A stretch of 64,000 nucleotides of DNA. It comes from Brevipalpus yothersi. Lineage: Eukaryota; Arthropoda; Arachnida; Trombidiformes; Tenuipalpidae. Positions 23,442 through 37,132 of the stretch are shown piece by piece. The first letter of the stretch is position 1, and every line of letters starts with the position of its first letter. A program made the position numbers and the translations under genes. Location of the stretch: assembly GCA_003956705.1 (NCBI GenBank), contig QZCP01000017.1, positions 134,704 to 198,703 of the forward strand. The letters run 5' to 3'. The notes below the pieces were generated by a model, which was not told the origin of the DNA, searched no databases, and was given only the letters and a program-made list of their open reading frames with translations.

Positions 23442-24788
23442 TCATCTTTTAGGTTCTTTGAGCTCCTTTGGATCGGTTCCAAGCGCAGTTAATAAGGCAT
23501 TCATCATAAAAGTTTTCTGATTCTTATCCTTGGTTGACAGAAAGCGAACCAATACATTTCGAATGTATGTCAAATTCGGTTTTTGATTATGGTCCATTTG
23601 AACTTGCTTCAATTGCTGTTCCAATTGAGTTACTCTACTTTGCAATCTTCATGAGGGAAGAAAACAGCATGTTATTTATCTATTTTTTGATGAAACAATA
23701 AGAAAAATGATTGAAAAACTGTATTCTCACTTATATGTCTCCACATTATACTTCCAACGTAATTCTCGAAGGCCACATTCGTGTTCCCGGGCAGCTAATC
23801 TGCTTTCAGCCAGTTCTATTTCTTTACGAGCAAGCTCGTTCACATAAAACAGAGATACTGAATTCTGTTGGGCCTCTTGATTGACTGTACTAACAGATCC
23901 CAGAGATCTCCTTGGAACTGAACGATGTTGAGGATAATTGGGAGCTGCAGTCTCAGAAAAAACCGTGTCTGTTTCACTATTCTCTGAGATTCGATCATCA
24001 TGATCATCGTTGGAACATTCAGTCTCTCTTTGAGTTGGTAGAACGATTGCTCTTTCAATTTTACGAGACTTTGGGATATCATTATCAATGTCTGTTTGTA
24101 CGTATTTCTCTTCAAAAATTTTATTCGACTCATCTGCTTTGTCAGGCTCTTCAGTAACACTAGAATTCTCCTCTGAACTATCACTGAATAGAGAGAAATC
24201 ATTATAAACTTGAAAATGAGAATATAGTAATACCCACCTCAATTGTAATCTAGAATCAAAATAAATGTCTGTTTGAGTCCATTTGTGTTTCTCACTATTT
24301 CTATCGGCATTTGAATCAGAAGTGTTGGTAGTTTCATTCGATTGGCGAGCCATCAATTGATCATGGAGAGATTGGCATTTTTGATTGAGCTCGTCAATCA
24401 AAGTATGATTTTTTAGATTTTCAGCCTCATATTTACCACATACCAGACTGAGTTCAGCAAGATTACTTTCAAGACGAGCGAATCTACGTTCATCTTCTTC
24501 ACTTCTAGTTGGCTTATCTTTACAGGATTCCAAAGTATCTTGGAGAACACTTTTTTCTTGCAAAACTTGCTTATAAGCTCGGACACAATCTCTCAATCGA
24601 ACCTCCAAAGTGGACAATTTTTCTTTCTGTAAATTAATCACCTCTTGATACTCTCGACACTTGGAACATCTGCTAGCCACCGGTGAACCGCCACTCTCAT
24701 TCGATTGACCACCAGATGAATTAGATCCGATCGAAGAATTCTTATCTTGATCACCATTTTTTCCACTACTTTTACCATTCTTCTTCAT
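23442..24788 (-). CDS. GCC1: GRIP and coiled-coil protein GCC1 (golgin GCC88)
   Basis: Exons 24788-24238, 24183-23731, 23646-23442, joined in phase, 402 aa. GCC88 is a trans-Golgi tether recruited by Arl1 through its GRIP domain, acting in endosome-to-TGN retrieval. Seen: a Ser/Gly-rich N-terminus, a CSKC pair, a first coiled coil (about 40-135), an acidic low-complexity middle, then YVNELARKEIELAESR, a motif typical of GCC1, a second coiled coil and the C-terminal GRIP domain (NLTYIRNVLVRFLST then ALLTALGTDPKE). Tyr and the hydrophobic face of GRIP are kept. At 402 aa it is shorter than vertebrate GCC1 (about 775), mainly in the coiled coil. Introns are 54 and 84 bases. Divergent from SEC63. 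Confidence 0.88.
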
Positions 24789-25623
24789 ATCGACAATTCG
24801 AATGATCGATTAAAAATTGACTATTCAACAGAATAAAAATAAAAAATATCACAACATATGCACCTCAACAAGTAACAAAAAATTTTTCATCAGCAAAGTA
24901 TTCACACATATACTCCAACATAGTACATTCCAACATAGAGGACACACGGTCCATCAACACATCAATTCTTCGAAATCATCCAAAAATTAACCCCAAAAAC
25001 AATCTAATTAATTGAACAATCAAAATCAAGCTGAACAATCGTACTTAACACAAATTGTCAATTTGTGTTGACAAAAATTTAAAAAACCCAAAAATCATAT
25101 GTTTCAGTTAGGTGGCGCATGTTAAGAGGCATACGTTTAAGGCGCCTATGCAGCGTCACGCTTGTAAATGCTTTTTTGTAAGAATCTTGTTTGCTTGCTT
25201 GTATCACTTTTTTGCTTTCGTTTACAAGAGCAATTCTCAAGTTGATATAATTTTTTTTTTCTTCCAATTCAAACTGGATCCACAATCAAATGAATTATTA
25301 TTATTGAATGATGAAATTTTTACTTAATTTGTATTGTGTTCTTGTGGCTACAATTAATAATTGTGTTTAGATAGGTAAGCCGGAATTGAATGATAAGATG
25401 AGCTGTTGGTGAAAAATTGAGTGTATATGATGAACAATTTGGGTTTTCTTATCATCATCTTCAAGATTGATTGATCGGTGGTGATGAAATTTTCCTGCCT
25501 ATGATATATCATCGTAATTTGAATTGTGTGTGTGTGTATGTAAATTGGTATACATCTTTTAATGAATGATTTTGTATTTGTTTACTCTTTCCAGTGTCAT
25601 TATTATTATTCTAAATCATCATC
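24789..25623. promoter_or_regulatory. Divergent upstream region GCC1 / SEC63
   Basis: 835 bases between two divergent start codons, presumed to hold both promoters and 5' UTRs. A T-rich run (25250-25262) and a short GT run (25526-25540) are the only notable composition features. Confidence 0.45.
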
Positions 25624-28470
25624 ATGGCTGGTTCTAAATTTCAGTATGATGAAAGTGGTGGGACATTCTTTTATTTTCTTTTTTCATTTCTGGCATTAGT
25701 AGTTATACCGTGTACCTATTATTTTTGGCCCAAAAGGAAAGGTATGTAGAGTGTTGATTCACATGAATTATCGAATTTCGATAATAATTTTGTTTATGAT
25801 CATCATTTATACAGATAAAGCTACTAATGTTGACCGGAATGTTTGTCAGTGTGAACCTTGTGCCATCAAATCTAATTATCTTGAAAATAAAGAACCATGG
25901 AGAAAAGTAAAAGATCAAGCTATGTGAGCTTCACTTGAATATTTCATTATCTGTTATCAGACTAATCATGTGTTAATTCTGTTTTGTAGAAAATTTTTAC
26001 TCCTTTCCGGTTGGTTGGCTCTCATACTGACCGGCTATAAAGTTCTCAATCTCAAGCATGATTATGTTGCTTGGGATCCATTTGAAGTACTCGGAATAGA
26101 TCCAGTAAGTTACCTTCTTCTAATCAGTTACTATTTGAACTACTATCCCCCCGATCTATTTTCATCCCAAAATCGATTGTCTCCCAAATCTGTTCAATTC
26201 ATAAGCATGACAAAATGAAGTCACTAACGTCAAACTGTTCCTTACTACTTCAGGGTTCAACGCCTGCCGAGATTAAGAAAGCGTATCGACGTCTCAGTCT
26301 CATTTTTCATCCGGATAAAGACACTGGTGATGAAAAGAAGTTTCTTATGATAACTAAAGCCTTTAGAGCACTTACAGATGATGAGGCTAGAAAGAATTGG
26401 GAAATGTATGGTAATCCAGATGGGCCAGGGGCTACATCTTTTGGTATCGCTTTGCCTTCGTGGATTGTAGAGAAAGAAAATTCATTTCTTGTACTCGGCT
26501 TGTATGCCCTCGTCGTGATGATTGCTTTACCCGTTGCTGTCGGTGTTTGGTGGTACCGCTCTGTTAAATATGGAACGGATCAAGTCCTTCTCGACACAAC
26601 ATACCTCTACTACTACTTCCTTCATAAGACACCCGATATGGCACTCAAGCGGGCTCTTATGATAATTTCTGCTTCAGGTGAATTTCATAGACGTCAAAAT
26701 AGTGAAATAATTGAAAGACCTAGCGACAATTATGAAGTCAATTGTTTGATGAAAGAATTGTCAACATCTCTTGGTGAGAACAACAAAGAAAAACCACTCT
26801 ACTATCCCTACAGTTTGAAAGCTCGTGCCCTACTACATGCCCATCTGAGCCGGAAAAAACTTCCGCCCAGCACACTGGAGATTGATAGGATGAAAATTGT
26901 TAAAAAGTGTCCAATACTACTTCAAGAATTTGTACAGTGTGTTGGCCATCTAACACTTCTTGCATTGGCTGGTAGGATATCACGAAAACCTCATGTTAAT
27001 ACTCTGGAAAATGGAATGAAACTTAGTCGCCTAATAGTGCAAGCATTGTGGGAAAGCAAAAGTCCTCTTCTCCAGCTTCCCCATATCACGGAAGATATGC
27101 TGAGATTCTTTAGCTTGCGAAAACGAGGCAGCATACGAAGTATTCGTGATTTGGCGGCAATGAAAGAAGATGATCGACGATCATTACTCCGCTCCTTAAC
27201 AGATGAACACTATCATAATGTTATGCTAGTGATGAGTAGGATGCCACTTCTATCCCTTACCGTTAAAACTGAAGTTGTTGATGATGAAGATTCTTCCACA
27301 ATAACAACAGGAGCTATTGTGACTGTAACTGTGCACCTCAAGAGACAATCTATGAAAGTTCTTATGGAAGGCTCAGTTAACGGTGTATCAGAAGATTTCG
27401 GTATTGACCGTAATAAAGAGCCTGGCGATTCTGACGATGAAACAGGCCAGGGGGATGCTCAAGCAGGTGATTCACCTAAGACGAAGAAAGGTATTTATTG
27501 ACTGCCCATGGATTTTTGCATTTTGTAGACTGAACTTTCTGCTTATAAAATTAAATGAATAATTTTTTCTTCTTTTTTTGTTATCTTTTCTAGGCTGGAA
27601 TCGCAATAAAGGAAAAAAGAAGGGTTCAAAAGGGGCAAAAATGAAAAAGCGAGTACCACTGCTTCAAAAACAAAAACAAGCAGATCAGCAGCAGGACAAT
27701 CAACAGCAACAGCAAAATGATCCTCCTATCAAAGCGAATGGTACAACACATCCAGTCGAAAAACCACCGAAAGACAGTAAAGAAGGTAAATCTACCAAGA
27801 CCAATGAATCTGATGAGGAAGATGTAGGAACCCACTCGGATGTGAGCGAGGCCTCTTCGCTGTCTAATAGAGCTGAAGAAAAACACAGGAACGATGATGA
27901 TGATGAAGAAGAATGGAATAAGTGCCAGCAGAAATTATTGAAGCGGGATAAGGTTTTGGAATCAAAGCCCAAGAAATCACATTCAGTTCATTGTCCCTAC
28001 TTTCCTGATGATAAACAAGAATTCTGGTGGATCTACATGTTGGACCGTAGACGACAAGACCTCATCTCAGTACCTGTATTTCTTACAAGTTTAGTCGATG
28101 AGGAGCAAGTCGAGCTCAAAGTTACTGCTCCACATAAACCAGGAGTATATCGATATTGGGTTATTGTTCGAAGTGATTCTTATGTTGATTGTGATGTCAT
28201 GGCGCCTGTAAAGGTGAGATATGTTCAACTTGTAGTATTCTATCCCTATTTTCCCGGAAATTGTGAAACTTGCTCTTGTTGGTTTTCTGTTCAATTGATA
28301 ACTCTGTCTTGCTATTCTTTCAGTTGGATGTTAAAGAGGCTAAGGCTGTTCCAATTAACGCCGAATGGGATATCTCGGAGGAAGAGGAAGCCAATAAGGA
28401 CGACGATAGTGCGGTGGAGGATTCTGATCTCGTTGCATCCGATGATGATGATGACGATGAAAGTGATTAA
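25624..28470 (+). CDS. SEC63: Translocation protein SEC63
   Basis: Exons 25624-25741, 25815-25923, 25990-26104, 26254-27490, 27594-28213, 28324-28470, all in phase, 781 aa (human 760). SEC63 is the ER membrane J protein that recruits BiP to the Sec61 channel for post-translational translocation. Seen: membrane helices at about 15-33, 77-97 and 192-213; a lumenal J domain between the last two (starts WDPFEVLGIDP) with HPD at 133-135; a long cytosolic Brl region interrupted by a Lys/Gln-rich then acidic insertion (start of exon 27594-28213); the C-terminal immunoglobulin-like part (FWWIYMLDRRRQDLISVP ... PGVYRYWVIVRSDSYV); and an acidic tail of Asp/Glu, the segment bound by Sec62 in other species. 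The best supported multi-exon gene in the window. Confidence 0.97.
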
Positions 28471-31400
28471 TATTCAGAGAAATATTAAAAAAGATCGAAA
28501 ATCTTTTTTATTTATTGATTTAGCAGAGTTTTTTATTTTGTGCTCCCTACATCATCAAGTAAAGCTATTTCTAGCTATTTTATTATCAAAAAAATAATTG
28601 AATTTTTGCTTCAACGCTTTTCATCGTTGCTAGTAGATGTGTCGGTTTATCTTAACATAGCTTTTTTCAATGAGTTTATCCTTTATTCATCATCGAAAAT
28701 GAATGAGCTGAGCATGCATAACCAATCGAGAAGTACTCTAATTGCACCACAAGAGGTCTTAACTGGAGAGAAAGTCAATGTTAAGACGAGAATATAAATA
28801 TTCAATGTTTTCCAGGATGAATTAGCTATCTTATGGCTCTGAAGAACTCCTGATCAATGAAAAAAATTTCAATATAGCTATCTCTAGCTTATCGATAATT
28901 TCTAGGGACTGAGGCCAAAATTACTAATTTTTCTAGAAAAATTATCGGAGCCTCCAGTTATTTTGCAAAGAATTTTCCCATTCAGATAGCGATAGCTACT
29001 TAAAATCGGTTGAGAGTGAGTTTTTAATACAATTAAATAGAAATGTGACTTGGAAGAGATAATTCCAAATGAACTAATTGAGGTGTGATTTAGAAGCCCA
29101 CATTCACGTACGTCAAGCTGCACTAGAATATTATGCAACTCACAGAGGAGATGGCTTTTTTTCAGAAGGATTTTCAGATATAAAGCTTTTTTGTGCAAGA
29201 AAATGTGAATTTTCACAGAACATTGTTTCGAGTCACGTTTTTTACTTCCTTCCGGCTCAAATAAATGGAAGATAATCCGATAATAGTACAGTGTGGTGGG
29301 AGAAATTTTCTAGAATGAAAGGACTCATTCTGATTAGATTCCTGTGTTACAGGCCTTTTATTCAATTAATAACTGATTACTGTTTGAATAAAATGAATAA
29401 TAGACTAGAATTGAGTCTCACGGTAAGAGTATTACCCATTCGATTGAGTGGAGATTACTCTATGGACATGTTTTTTGAGATTAAAATAACTTGATAAATA
29501 CATATGAATTCGAAAAAAGAAGTGAAAGATGGGAGAAATTTAAAGCGCAGTTCATTCTGTCGACAATTTTCTGTGTGGAATAAAAAAAGTATTATAAATA
29601 TTATGAAATCAATTAATCCCCATCATGATGTAATAAGAGTTTTCAATGCTTCAATGGATACTTACTCTTTACCTTTACATCGAATCAAATATCTCAGAGC
29701 AGCATAATAACATTCAGTCGAGGGTTCCTTGGAGAAATTTTCTACAGATTCAGCTGATAATAATCGTTCCTCTGAAAGAAAGAATCGCTGATCAGCTTTA
29801 TTTGTAATTAATTCAGGTGATTATTTGAAAAATCTACAGGGTATCAATGGGATTTCCATTTCATGGTCTATATAGAGATGTGAGAACATCTCACTTACAA
29901 CTTGTTAGCTTAGCCATAGGTTCTATTATGCACCTTTGAAGTGAACCTATCTTATCACCCTTGTAAACTACTGTATGATCATATACCGTTCTGCTTTCAT
30001 GAATTCATACACAAAAAATTGTACTCATGCCATGAAGAGGTGATAAGTGAACATTCCAAATGTAGCTACATGTTAATTCAGTTCTTCGGCTCATTAAGAT
30101 CTGTATTCACCCACCAGATCTATGGGTGAAAAACACCATAGGCACACACATATACATATCTGTACACTTGTCTCCAGCATTTTTGTAAAATGAATATTTT
30201 ACACACAGAATTATTTTGCTCAATGGTGATGAGGCTTTGTCAGTTACAAATTAGATAGAGAATGCTACTTATGAAAATTATACAGCCATCAGCGCTAACA
30301 TGCCAGAAAAGTTTTTTTATTCTTTCTTTGTTTGTTTCTCATGATAAACATTCTCATGATAAACATTCTGATGATGGTTATGCTGCGAGTTTGAGGTAAT
30401 ACAAGAACATATATATATATATACACACACAAATTGTCAGAGAATAAGAATAAGAAGAATCTATATGAGTTTCATAGAATATGCCAAGAGAGAAACAAGA
30501 GACTTCCGGGAGTATTCATTCAAAACTTGTACTGAGATGACTTTTCGTGCTCCAGAAAATGCTTCATGATATCTCATGAGACATGATACCTCGAAGGTGT
30601 GAAGAGGTGAGATGTGTGTGTGAGAGAGAAAATAGTAAAGAAAGAATGAGAAGAAGAAAATTTACTTAACCAAAGAAGGTTGCTATTTTCATTCGTCATT
30701 TGTCGTAAAAACTTTAAAGAGCAAAAAACTTAGTATTCACTTTTTTTTATTTCTCTTTTTTCCCTCAATAAACACGAAAATTCAACTTGAAATTGATCGA
30801 TAATCGTTGCCCCAAAGCATTTGGGCCCAATGATACATCTCAAAAAAGACACATCCACAATACACCATACAGGAGACATTCAAGTTAAGCCTAAGAGGAA
30901 TTTTCATGTAAATCCAATCTATCTGTCAAGTTGGTAGCTAGATTTAGTTTTTTCATCTACTCTTTCTTTCTTATTTTCTCCCATAAAGTCTGACAATTTG
31001 ATCTTTTCTAAAGATGTGAAAGGTTCAAACACAATCACACTCTATTTCAATTGTCAAAAATCTACCATAGATGAGAATTTATAGCATAGATATTCTCCAC
31101 GTTAGTGGGAGTATGAAATCATCAAAGTTGGGAAGGCTCGCTGATCTAGAGTGTTTGAATTCAGATTGGAACTGTGGGCATAAACGTCAGAGCAATGTTT
31201 TAGAAGGAATTTTGAAGATATTTTTGGAACTTCCATAATGATACTATGTTGCTCTAGAAATCAATCCTTGATCTCTTATAGGGATAAAAATGAAGTTCAT
31301 ACTCAATTTGGATAGAAACAAAATCAACATGAATTATAATAACAATAATTGTGCTCATACTCTATATATACTGACGATATTTTAAAACTTAATGAGGTGT

Positions 31401-34400
31401 ATCTGAATCTGAGAGTTCGAAAGCTTTAAGTGGCTTGATTGTGTGATGTCAAGTATCAATGTCTATCTCAATCTGCAATCTGTATATATGGAGTTTGAAA
31501 ACGTGAACATACCATTCACATTCTGTGCATTCAAACAAGCATGAGAAAAATATCCTTAATTGACAAAATTCAAGATGCTTTGCTCAACAACTCAAGTTAT
31601 AGATTTTGGAGAACACACATCAAATATGAACAAGGTGAAGTCAATCTCGCTAAAAAGCACTAATATCTGTGAGAAAGTTTTACTTCAATATAGAGGCTTC
31701 TCGATCATCTAAATGGAAACACATAACCTTATCGAAAGTTCACTTATTTCGAATCAATTATTCACATGATCTTATCGAAAAAGTTTCAGGAAGAACTGAA
31801 TAGAAAAAGAAAAGAAGTTCAGTAGGGACATGTTATTGTGGTGATCGATTCTGATAAAATATGAGAAAGTGATAACATATCCATCAGATTTTTCTCAATC
31901 AGGTGTGAGAAATTTTTTATTCTTTCACCTTATAAATGATGAAGGCTTACCCAACAAAAAAAGAATCTGTTCTCTATATTGATGATAAATCACCTCGACT
32001 ATTGATTATTTCTCATGACTTATCATTATGCAGCAAATTTTTAGCGAATATCACTTAATATTCACGGAGCAGTATCCGTTCTCTGGTTTTTCACTTCACC
32101 TTTCCAACTTGATAAATATTAGAAATGTCTTTCAGTTGATTACAATTATGAACAGCTTTCTTACTACAAGTCAGTCATATTTTTTGTTTGCCACATATTC
32201 TTAGATTTTTTACTTATTTTCTGCTGGAGAAAATTGATACATTTTGCTTGTTAGATGAATTTGTAGCGAGTTATAACGCTAATGCAGGTCACTATGAGGC
32301 TGGACCTTTGGCTAATGGAGACTAATATTTTATCAAATTCCGAGTGGAATGCATTCAATTTTTCATGAGAGAACAGAGAGTGATCTGAGACTGTATATTC
32401 TAGCCATGATAAATTCGAAAAATAAAACTAAGAGAAAGTGTTGAGAAAGATAACGGAACTCTTTCAAATACAACTTGTGGATCTTCATGAACTGATGTGA
32501 TCTACGGCCAAAACCTTTCAGAAGAGTTCTTGAAAGGTAGAATCTTGAATTTTTCACTATATTTGGAGAGATGAAATCAGCATAAAATGTCGATTCAATC
32601 ATATTAGAATCAAATGTTGGAGTACTTTTGAGTTTGAAGCTGTATTCGTGAACAAATCGAGGCCCTCGAGATTCTGTGTTTGAATTTATCATTCATAATA
32701 CAAAGAAGCTTTCCTTATTTGTTTCGATCTTTTTGCCTGAAAGTTAAAATTCATGAGATTGTGCAACTTATGGCATGAAAACAGCTTCAACTCTTTCCAG
32801 ACTCTTGTTTAAAGAGATTTGATGGGTGCAAAAAAGTTATTTTATCTACCCAAATTTTAAGCAAATACTATAACACTGTAAGTAAGAACCGCAAATAACT
32901 AAGGAACTAGGCTTGATAAATCCCTTAATTTACATCTAAGTCGATGATAATAGGCTTCCTAAAGAGTACTCTCAAAAGAGTCGAGTGAAAATTTCCTCTA
33001 TGCCATGATCATGTGTATATTCTGTATGGAACTCTGAAGAAGAGAGTCTATCGAAAAATTTACAGAAGAACTTCATGTACTCTTTCCTCTACAACTCAGC
33101 AGAAAGTCTACGGAACTATTCCAATGAGATAATTGATCAGTATCATACCACAAGAGATGCACTCGTCAATTTCTCACTTTTATTATTTGCTATTCTCCAA
33201 AAAGATACTATTTTTGAAAATCAAGAATCTTTGAAGAGGCTTTCAGGAGCTCAATTGTGAAAGAAACACGTATTTGAATGATCCATATTTAGAGCAGTGA
33301 GCGAAAGAATATATTGAATACTAGAAGAATAATCTCGCATCATGGCTCATGATGTTACAATACTCTCTGTCTTTCAGAGCTTTCAATGACCATTTCTCAT
33401 GATAATCAGAAAATTTTATGAAAAAAACCAACAATTTATCTCGATAGCTCAAAAGTGAAAATACACTAGGAAAATACAAGGAATGAACACCTTCATTGAG
33501 AATATTTGAGATAGGTATTGGAAATTCTCAAATCTTGCTGATCATCTTATCAATAACGTGACAAGAATGAGTAAATTTTCATTGGGAAACAAAGCTAAAA
33601 TCTTCAATAGGTACATTTTGTATTATTTTCAATTCTGGTTCATATCTTGACAGAATACTCATTTTGAGAAACTTGAGATATCCTTCTGCTATGAATCGCA
33701 GCAAGAACTTATGTAAGACATAGGAAGTTATCATCATTTGAGTGATCTTGAGATGATATTGGTTGGAAAAAACTAGCAATATATCGTGTTCAAACCTCAG
33801 ATATTCTGAGTATCCATTAACGATGAGAGGATGAAATCTGATCTGAAATATTATGTAACCCTGTGATGCAAAATCATCTTAATGAGTATGTTTCGAATAA
33901 TATTGGAGAGAATAAAAGTGTTCAAATGTTTCATCAAGTCTTCGTCTTAGGATAGAAACTTTGGCTCCAACGCTGAATGCGATGAAAATTTCAGATCAAA
34001 TCTCACAATTTTTTTTCAAAAGACTGAATGATTTTGTCGTCAGGACAAGGTAGTGTTTGTGGATCATCTTTTCAACTGGCAAAAAGGGGAGTCTTTCCAT
34101 TAGATGATCTTTCAATATGATCTAATACATAAAATGTACATAAAATGAATCAGAAAACTTGTATTAGAGTTTTATCTACCATTTTTTCAGTATTAGCTTA
34201 TCTTTTCATCGTATTCTCAAGATGGATAGAATGAATCTGTAGAGTTTAAGCAATCTAAGTTCGTAAGGAGAAAAGAGCATCTCGAAGGGAATACTAAGTG
34301 AGAATTCTCATAAAGGTCAGAATCGATGTTTCTCTCCATTCGATTAGCACAAACCATGCATTGGAATGATGATGCACATGTTAGTGTAATTGTTTCATGG

Positions 34401-34428
34401 CACTTTAACAACTCAATAAACTTGTTGC

Positions 34429-34438
<10 letters not shown>
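28471..34438. other. 6 kb without recognised genes
   Basis: AT-rich sequence with only short open frames, none with recognisable motifs or consistent coding character. A short tandem repeat (TCTCATGATAAACAT, two copies) lies near 30337-30366 and a TA run near 30410. It may contain the 3' exons of the RYamide gene to its right, which were not found. Confidence 0.5.

Positions 34439-34520
<82 letters not shown>
34439..34520. repeat. (GA)n microsatellite
   Basis: About 82 bases of pure GA, the longest uninterrupted array not touching a gap in the centre of the window. Confidence 0.95.
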
Positions 34521-34525
<5 letters not shown>

Positions 34526-35041
34526 TCTATACCAGTAACAACAAATGATATCATGAAGATTCTTGGAAGGTTGGAATTCGTTAGAAAATTGTTGAAAAAA
34601 TCGATTTACTGATTGAAAATCGCTCTCTTCCTCTTCTCTTCTTTTATTTTTCTAGAATGGAATCCATGTCTATTTCAGAATGGAACTATCATTTGGAACA
34701 AATTATTTTGCTCCATAAAACAAAGATGAGTTTGATCAAATCTATTGAAGCTCATCTGAAGAATTCAGAGGTTTCAAAGTGAATCAAGTCCATTTTTATA
34801 ATCCATGAACAGACAATAGACATCAAAAGATGTACATTACAGTGAGAAGTGGGATAATCTTAGAAGTTTGTCTGATTTTATGAACACTGAGAGCACTTCT
34901 TCAAAGGTTTGTATATTTTTATCTACTAAATCGTTTTATTCGATCGAGAAGGTGCTGATCATCAATTGAACCAATTTTTCTCTTCAGGAGATTCATTTTT
35001 TAACTAACTTCAGATAGCAATAGAGACGAAAAAAAACTTAC

Positions 35042-35198
35042 CCATATCTTCGATCACTTCTGATGGTGATAGAGTAACAGATCGTCGACCATACCGTGTA
35101 TTGGGGAAGAACTTTTGGACCGCAGGACTCGATTCGAAGAGATGAAATTGCTGCATGATAATTAAGACAATGAGACACCAAGCGATTTTGTTGAACAT
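35042..35198 (-). CDS. RYamide neuropeptide precursor, first coding exon
   Basis: ATG at 35198, 52 codons plus one base, ending at a strong donor (G|GTAAGT, 35041-35036). Seen: a signal peptide (MFNKIAWCLIVLIIMQQ, cleavage probably near ESS/PAV), then SPAVQKFFPNTRY followed by GRR, an amidation Gly plus dibasic cleavage site. The predicted peptide ends FFPNTRY-amide, fitting the arthropod RYamide signature FFxxxRYamide; these act on luqin/RYamide-type GPCRs. The remainder (SVTLSPSEVIEDMG) is spacer. Many arthropod precursors carry a second RYamide. I searched the minus strand of 28.5-35 kb for Arg-Tyr-Gly codons with a basic site and found none, so the 3' exon is unplaced. Identity rests on the short motif plus signal peptide. 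Confidence 0.72.
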
Positions 35199-37132
35199 TT
35201 TGGTCAATATACTGGATCCACTGATTTTGGTGAACATCGAGATAGTAGCCAATCTAAGAGTGGTGATTGAAGATTGATAAATGGCAAAAAACACCGAAAG
35301 CGCCAAAAATGGTGAGAGATAGAGAGAGCTCAAAAGGAGAGACAATGAAATAAAATAAAATCGTTCCTCAATCAAGTAAACAACTATTTGAAATAATGGA
35401 CAGCACACATACACACATTCACACCACAAACAATAAATAACAACAAATTATGTATCCTTATTATGATCGAAAAATCAAGGTGTCAACACGAAAGAGGTAC
35501 TCAATTCAACTGTTTACTACTTTCCACCGAAATGGGCTGAGAAAAGTGGGAGAGAGAGAGAGAGAGAAGTTGAAGGAGAAAAAGATTCACTAGATATATA
35601 TTGGTAAGATTGGTGTGCCTGATAGAAGAAGAAGGTGGAAAAAAAAGTTTTTCTCACCAAGAATACTCAAATCATCATCATTTTCTTATTCGATTTGTGT
35701 GTGTTCGAAGCGCATGTTTTTCGGTTCTAAAAGGTCCACTTTCACGCAGTTACTTTGAGAAACTCTTTCTTTTTCTCTTTCTTCAAGCTACTGACGAAAA
35801 AATCGTTCAAACACACATACATATACGTATAGTAGTAGCGATAGTGGTAGTAGTAGTAGTGTGACCACTTTCTTCATTATTATCATCTCTCCTCCTTTTT
35901 TATCAACAAGTATTGATCAACTTTCAGCAAAACTTGGCAACAACATTAATCATAATCACCCACAATCAACTGATCAACTGGCCATTCAGTCATGATGACA
36001 TTCAGTCACTTTTACACACACATACACATATACGTACACAAAAATAGTGGCAATAAGAAAGTAAAAGTAGCCTATTCTTGAGGTGATCATTTACATGATC
36101 ATCATTGTGTGTGTGTATGTATGCTATTGGCTTAATAGATTGTTTTACTGGGTTAACATTTCGCCCAGGGAATAGAAAAAGTGGACATTTAATATATATG
36201 TACAAAACTTGACCCCTTTTCTGGCCTTTTCAAAAGTGAATGTTTCCGTTCACTTCATCCATCTCAATTCATTCAATGATCGCTCCATAGGTCCATACAA
36301 GATTTGCTTATGCAAATGTCTTTATTGGGCTCATCATCAATACTATTCGGTGAAATGTTGGCCAAATCAAGCTAACAGAGAGAAAGAGAAGAATATTCTA
36401 TTGATTAGGTACAATTTGCTCAGTAACATTGGATGTACGTATGTTGTCGTTATTTTCCAACTGTTGAGTGAGAAAATAATTTCTTACTTAAACTTGATCT
36501 TTTGTACCGTTATTTTGATACGGATGTTGGGGGGGGGGAGTTCTCAAATTGATCATGATCCGAGTCAGTATGATCCACTTTCCATGTGTTGAAATTTATT
36601 CGTAGAATACAAACATCACGATATTACAATGAAAGCTAACGGAAGAACTCTTTCCCCTGTTTTTCTGTTGATTAGACAGAAGTTTACAAATCATAGTAAT
36701 TGAATAATTTTCCAGTAGCATTGGTTGAGAGAAGAGCAAGGAAGTCACTCAATTAAGACCAACTCTCGTGGAACATCGATCACGTTTTAGTTTGAGTAAT
36801 CATCAGACTCCAGCAGATTGAATTTATCATGTTTTGAATGTCACATGATTGTTCATTTGATTAACAATCGAGGTTTCATAATAACAGTTACTAGAAAAAA
36901 AACTAAAGTTAATTAGACCAAAATTTCGACTTAACACCGACACTGAGTAATGTACCATTCAGCATTGACAATCATGACGCATTCAATGATTAACCAGATG
37001 ACCAGATTATTGCATGGTAATCAATATTTTGTTTATGGGATTCTTATAATCTGTTTACCATCATTCACTATCCTTATTCTGAGAAGAGAAGGATTGGATA
37101 TTCAGTCATTCAAGTCATGAGTATAATTCAAA
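35199..37132. other. RYamide upstream region and intergenic sequence
   Basis: Holds the presumed RYamide promoter, with a GA cluster at 35549-35567 and a nearby TATATA (35595-35600), an AGT-rich stretch near 35828-35860 and a run of nine or more G at 36530-36538. No gene recognised. Confidence 0.5.

Noticed and set aside
32363..32692. 109-codon minus-strand frame
   Set aside because: No recognisable domain and isolated in non-coding DNA; too weak to call.
34217..34411. Minus-strand frame with a Cys pair, considered as the missing RYamide 3' exon
   Set aside because: The plausible acceptor gives a different frame, and no RYamide or consistent phase supports it.
36209..36592. 127-codon plus-strand frame with Cys and hydrophobic residues
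   Set aside because: Composition follows local base content, it includes a G homopolymer, and it has no motif or splice support.
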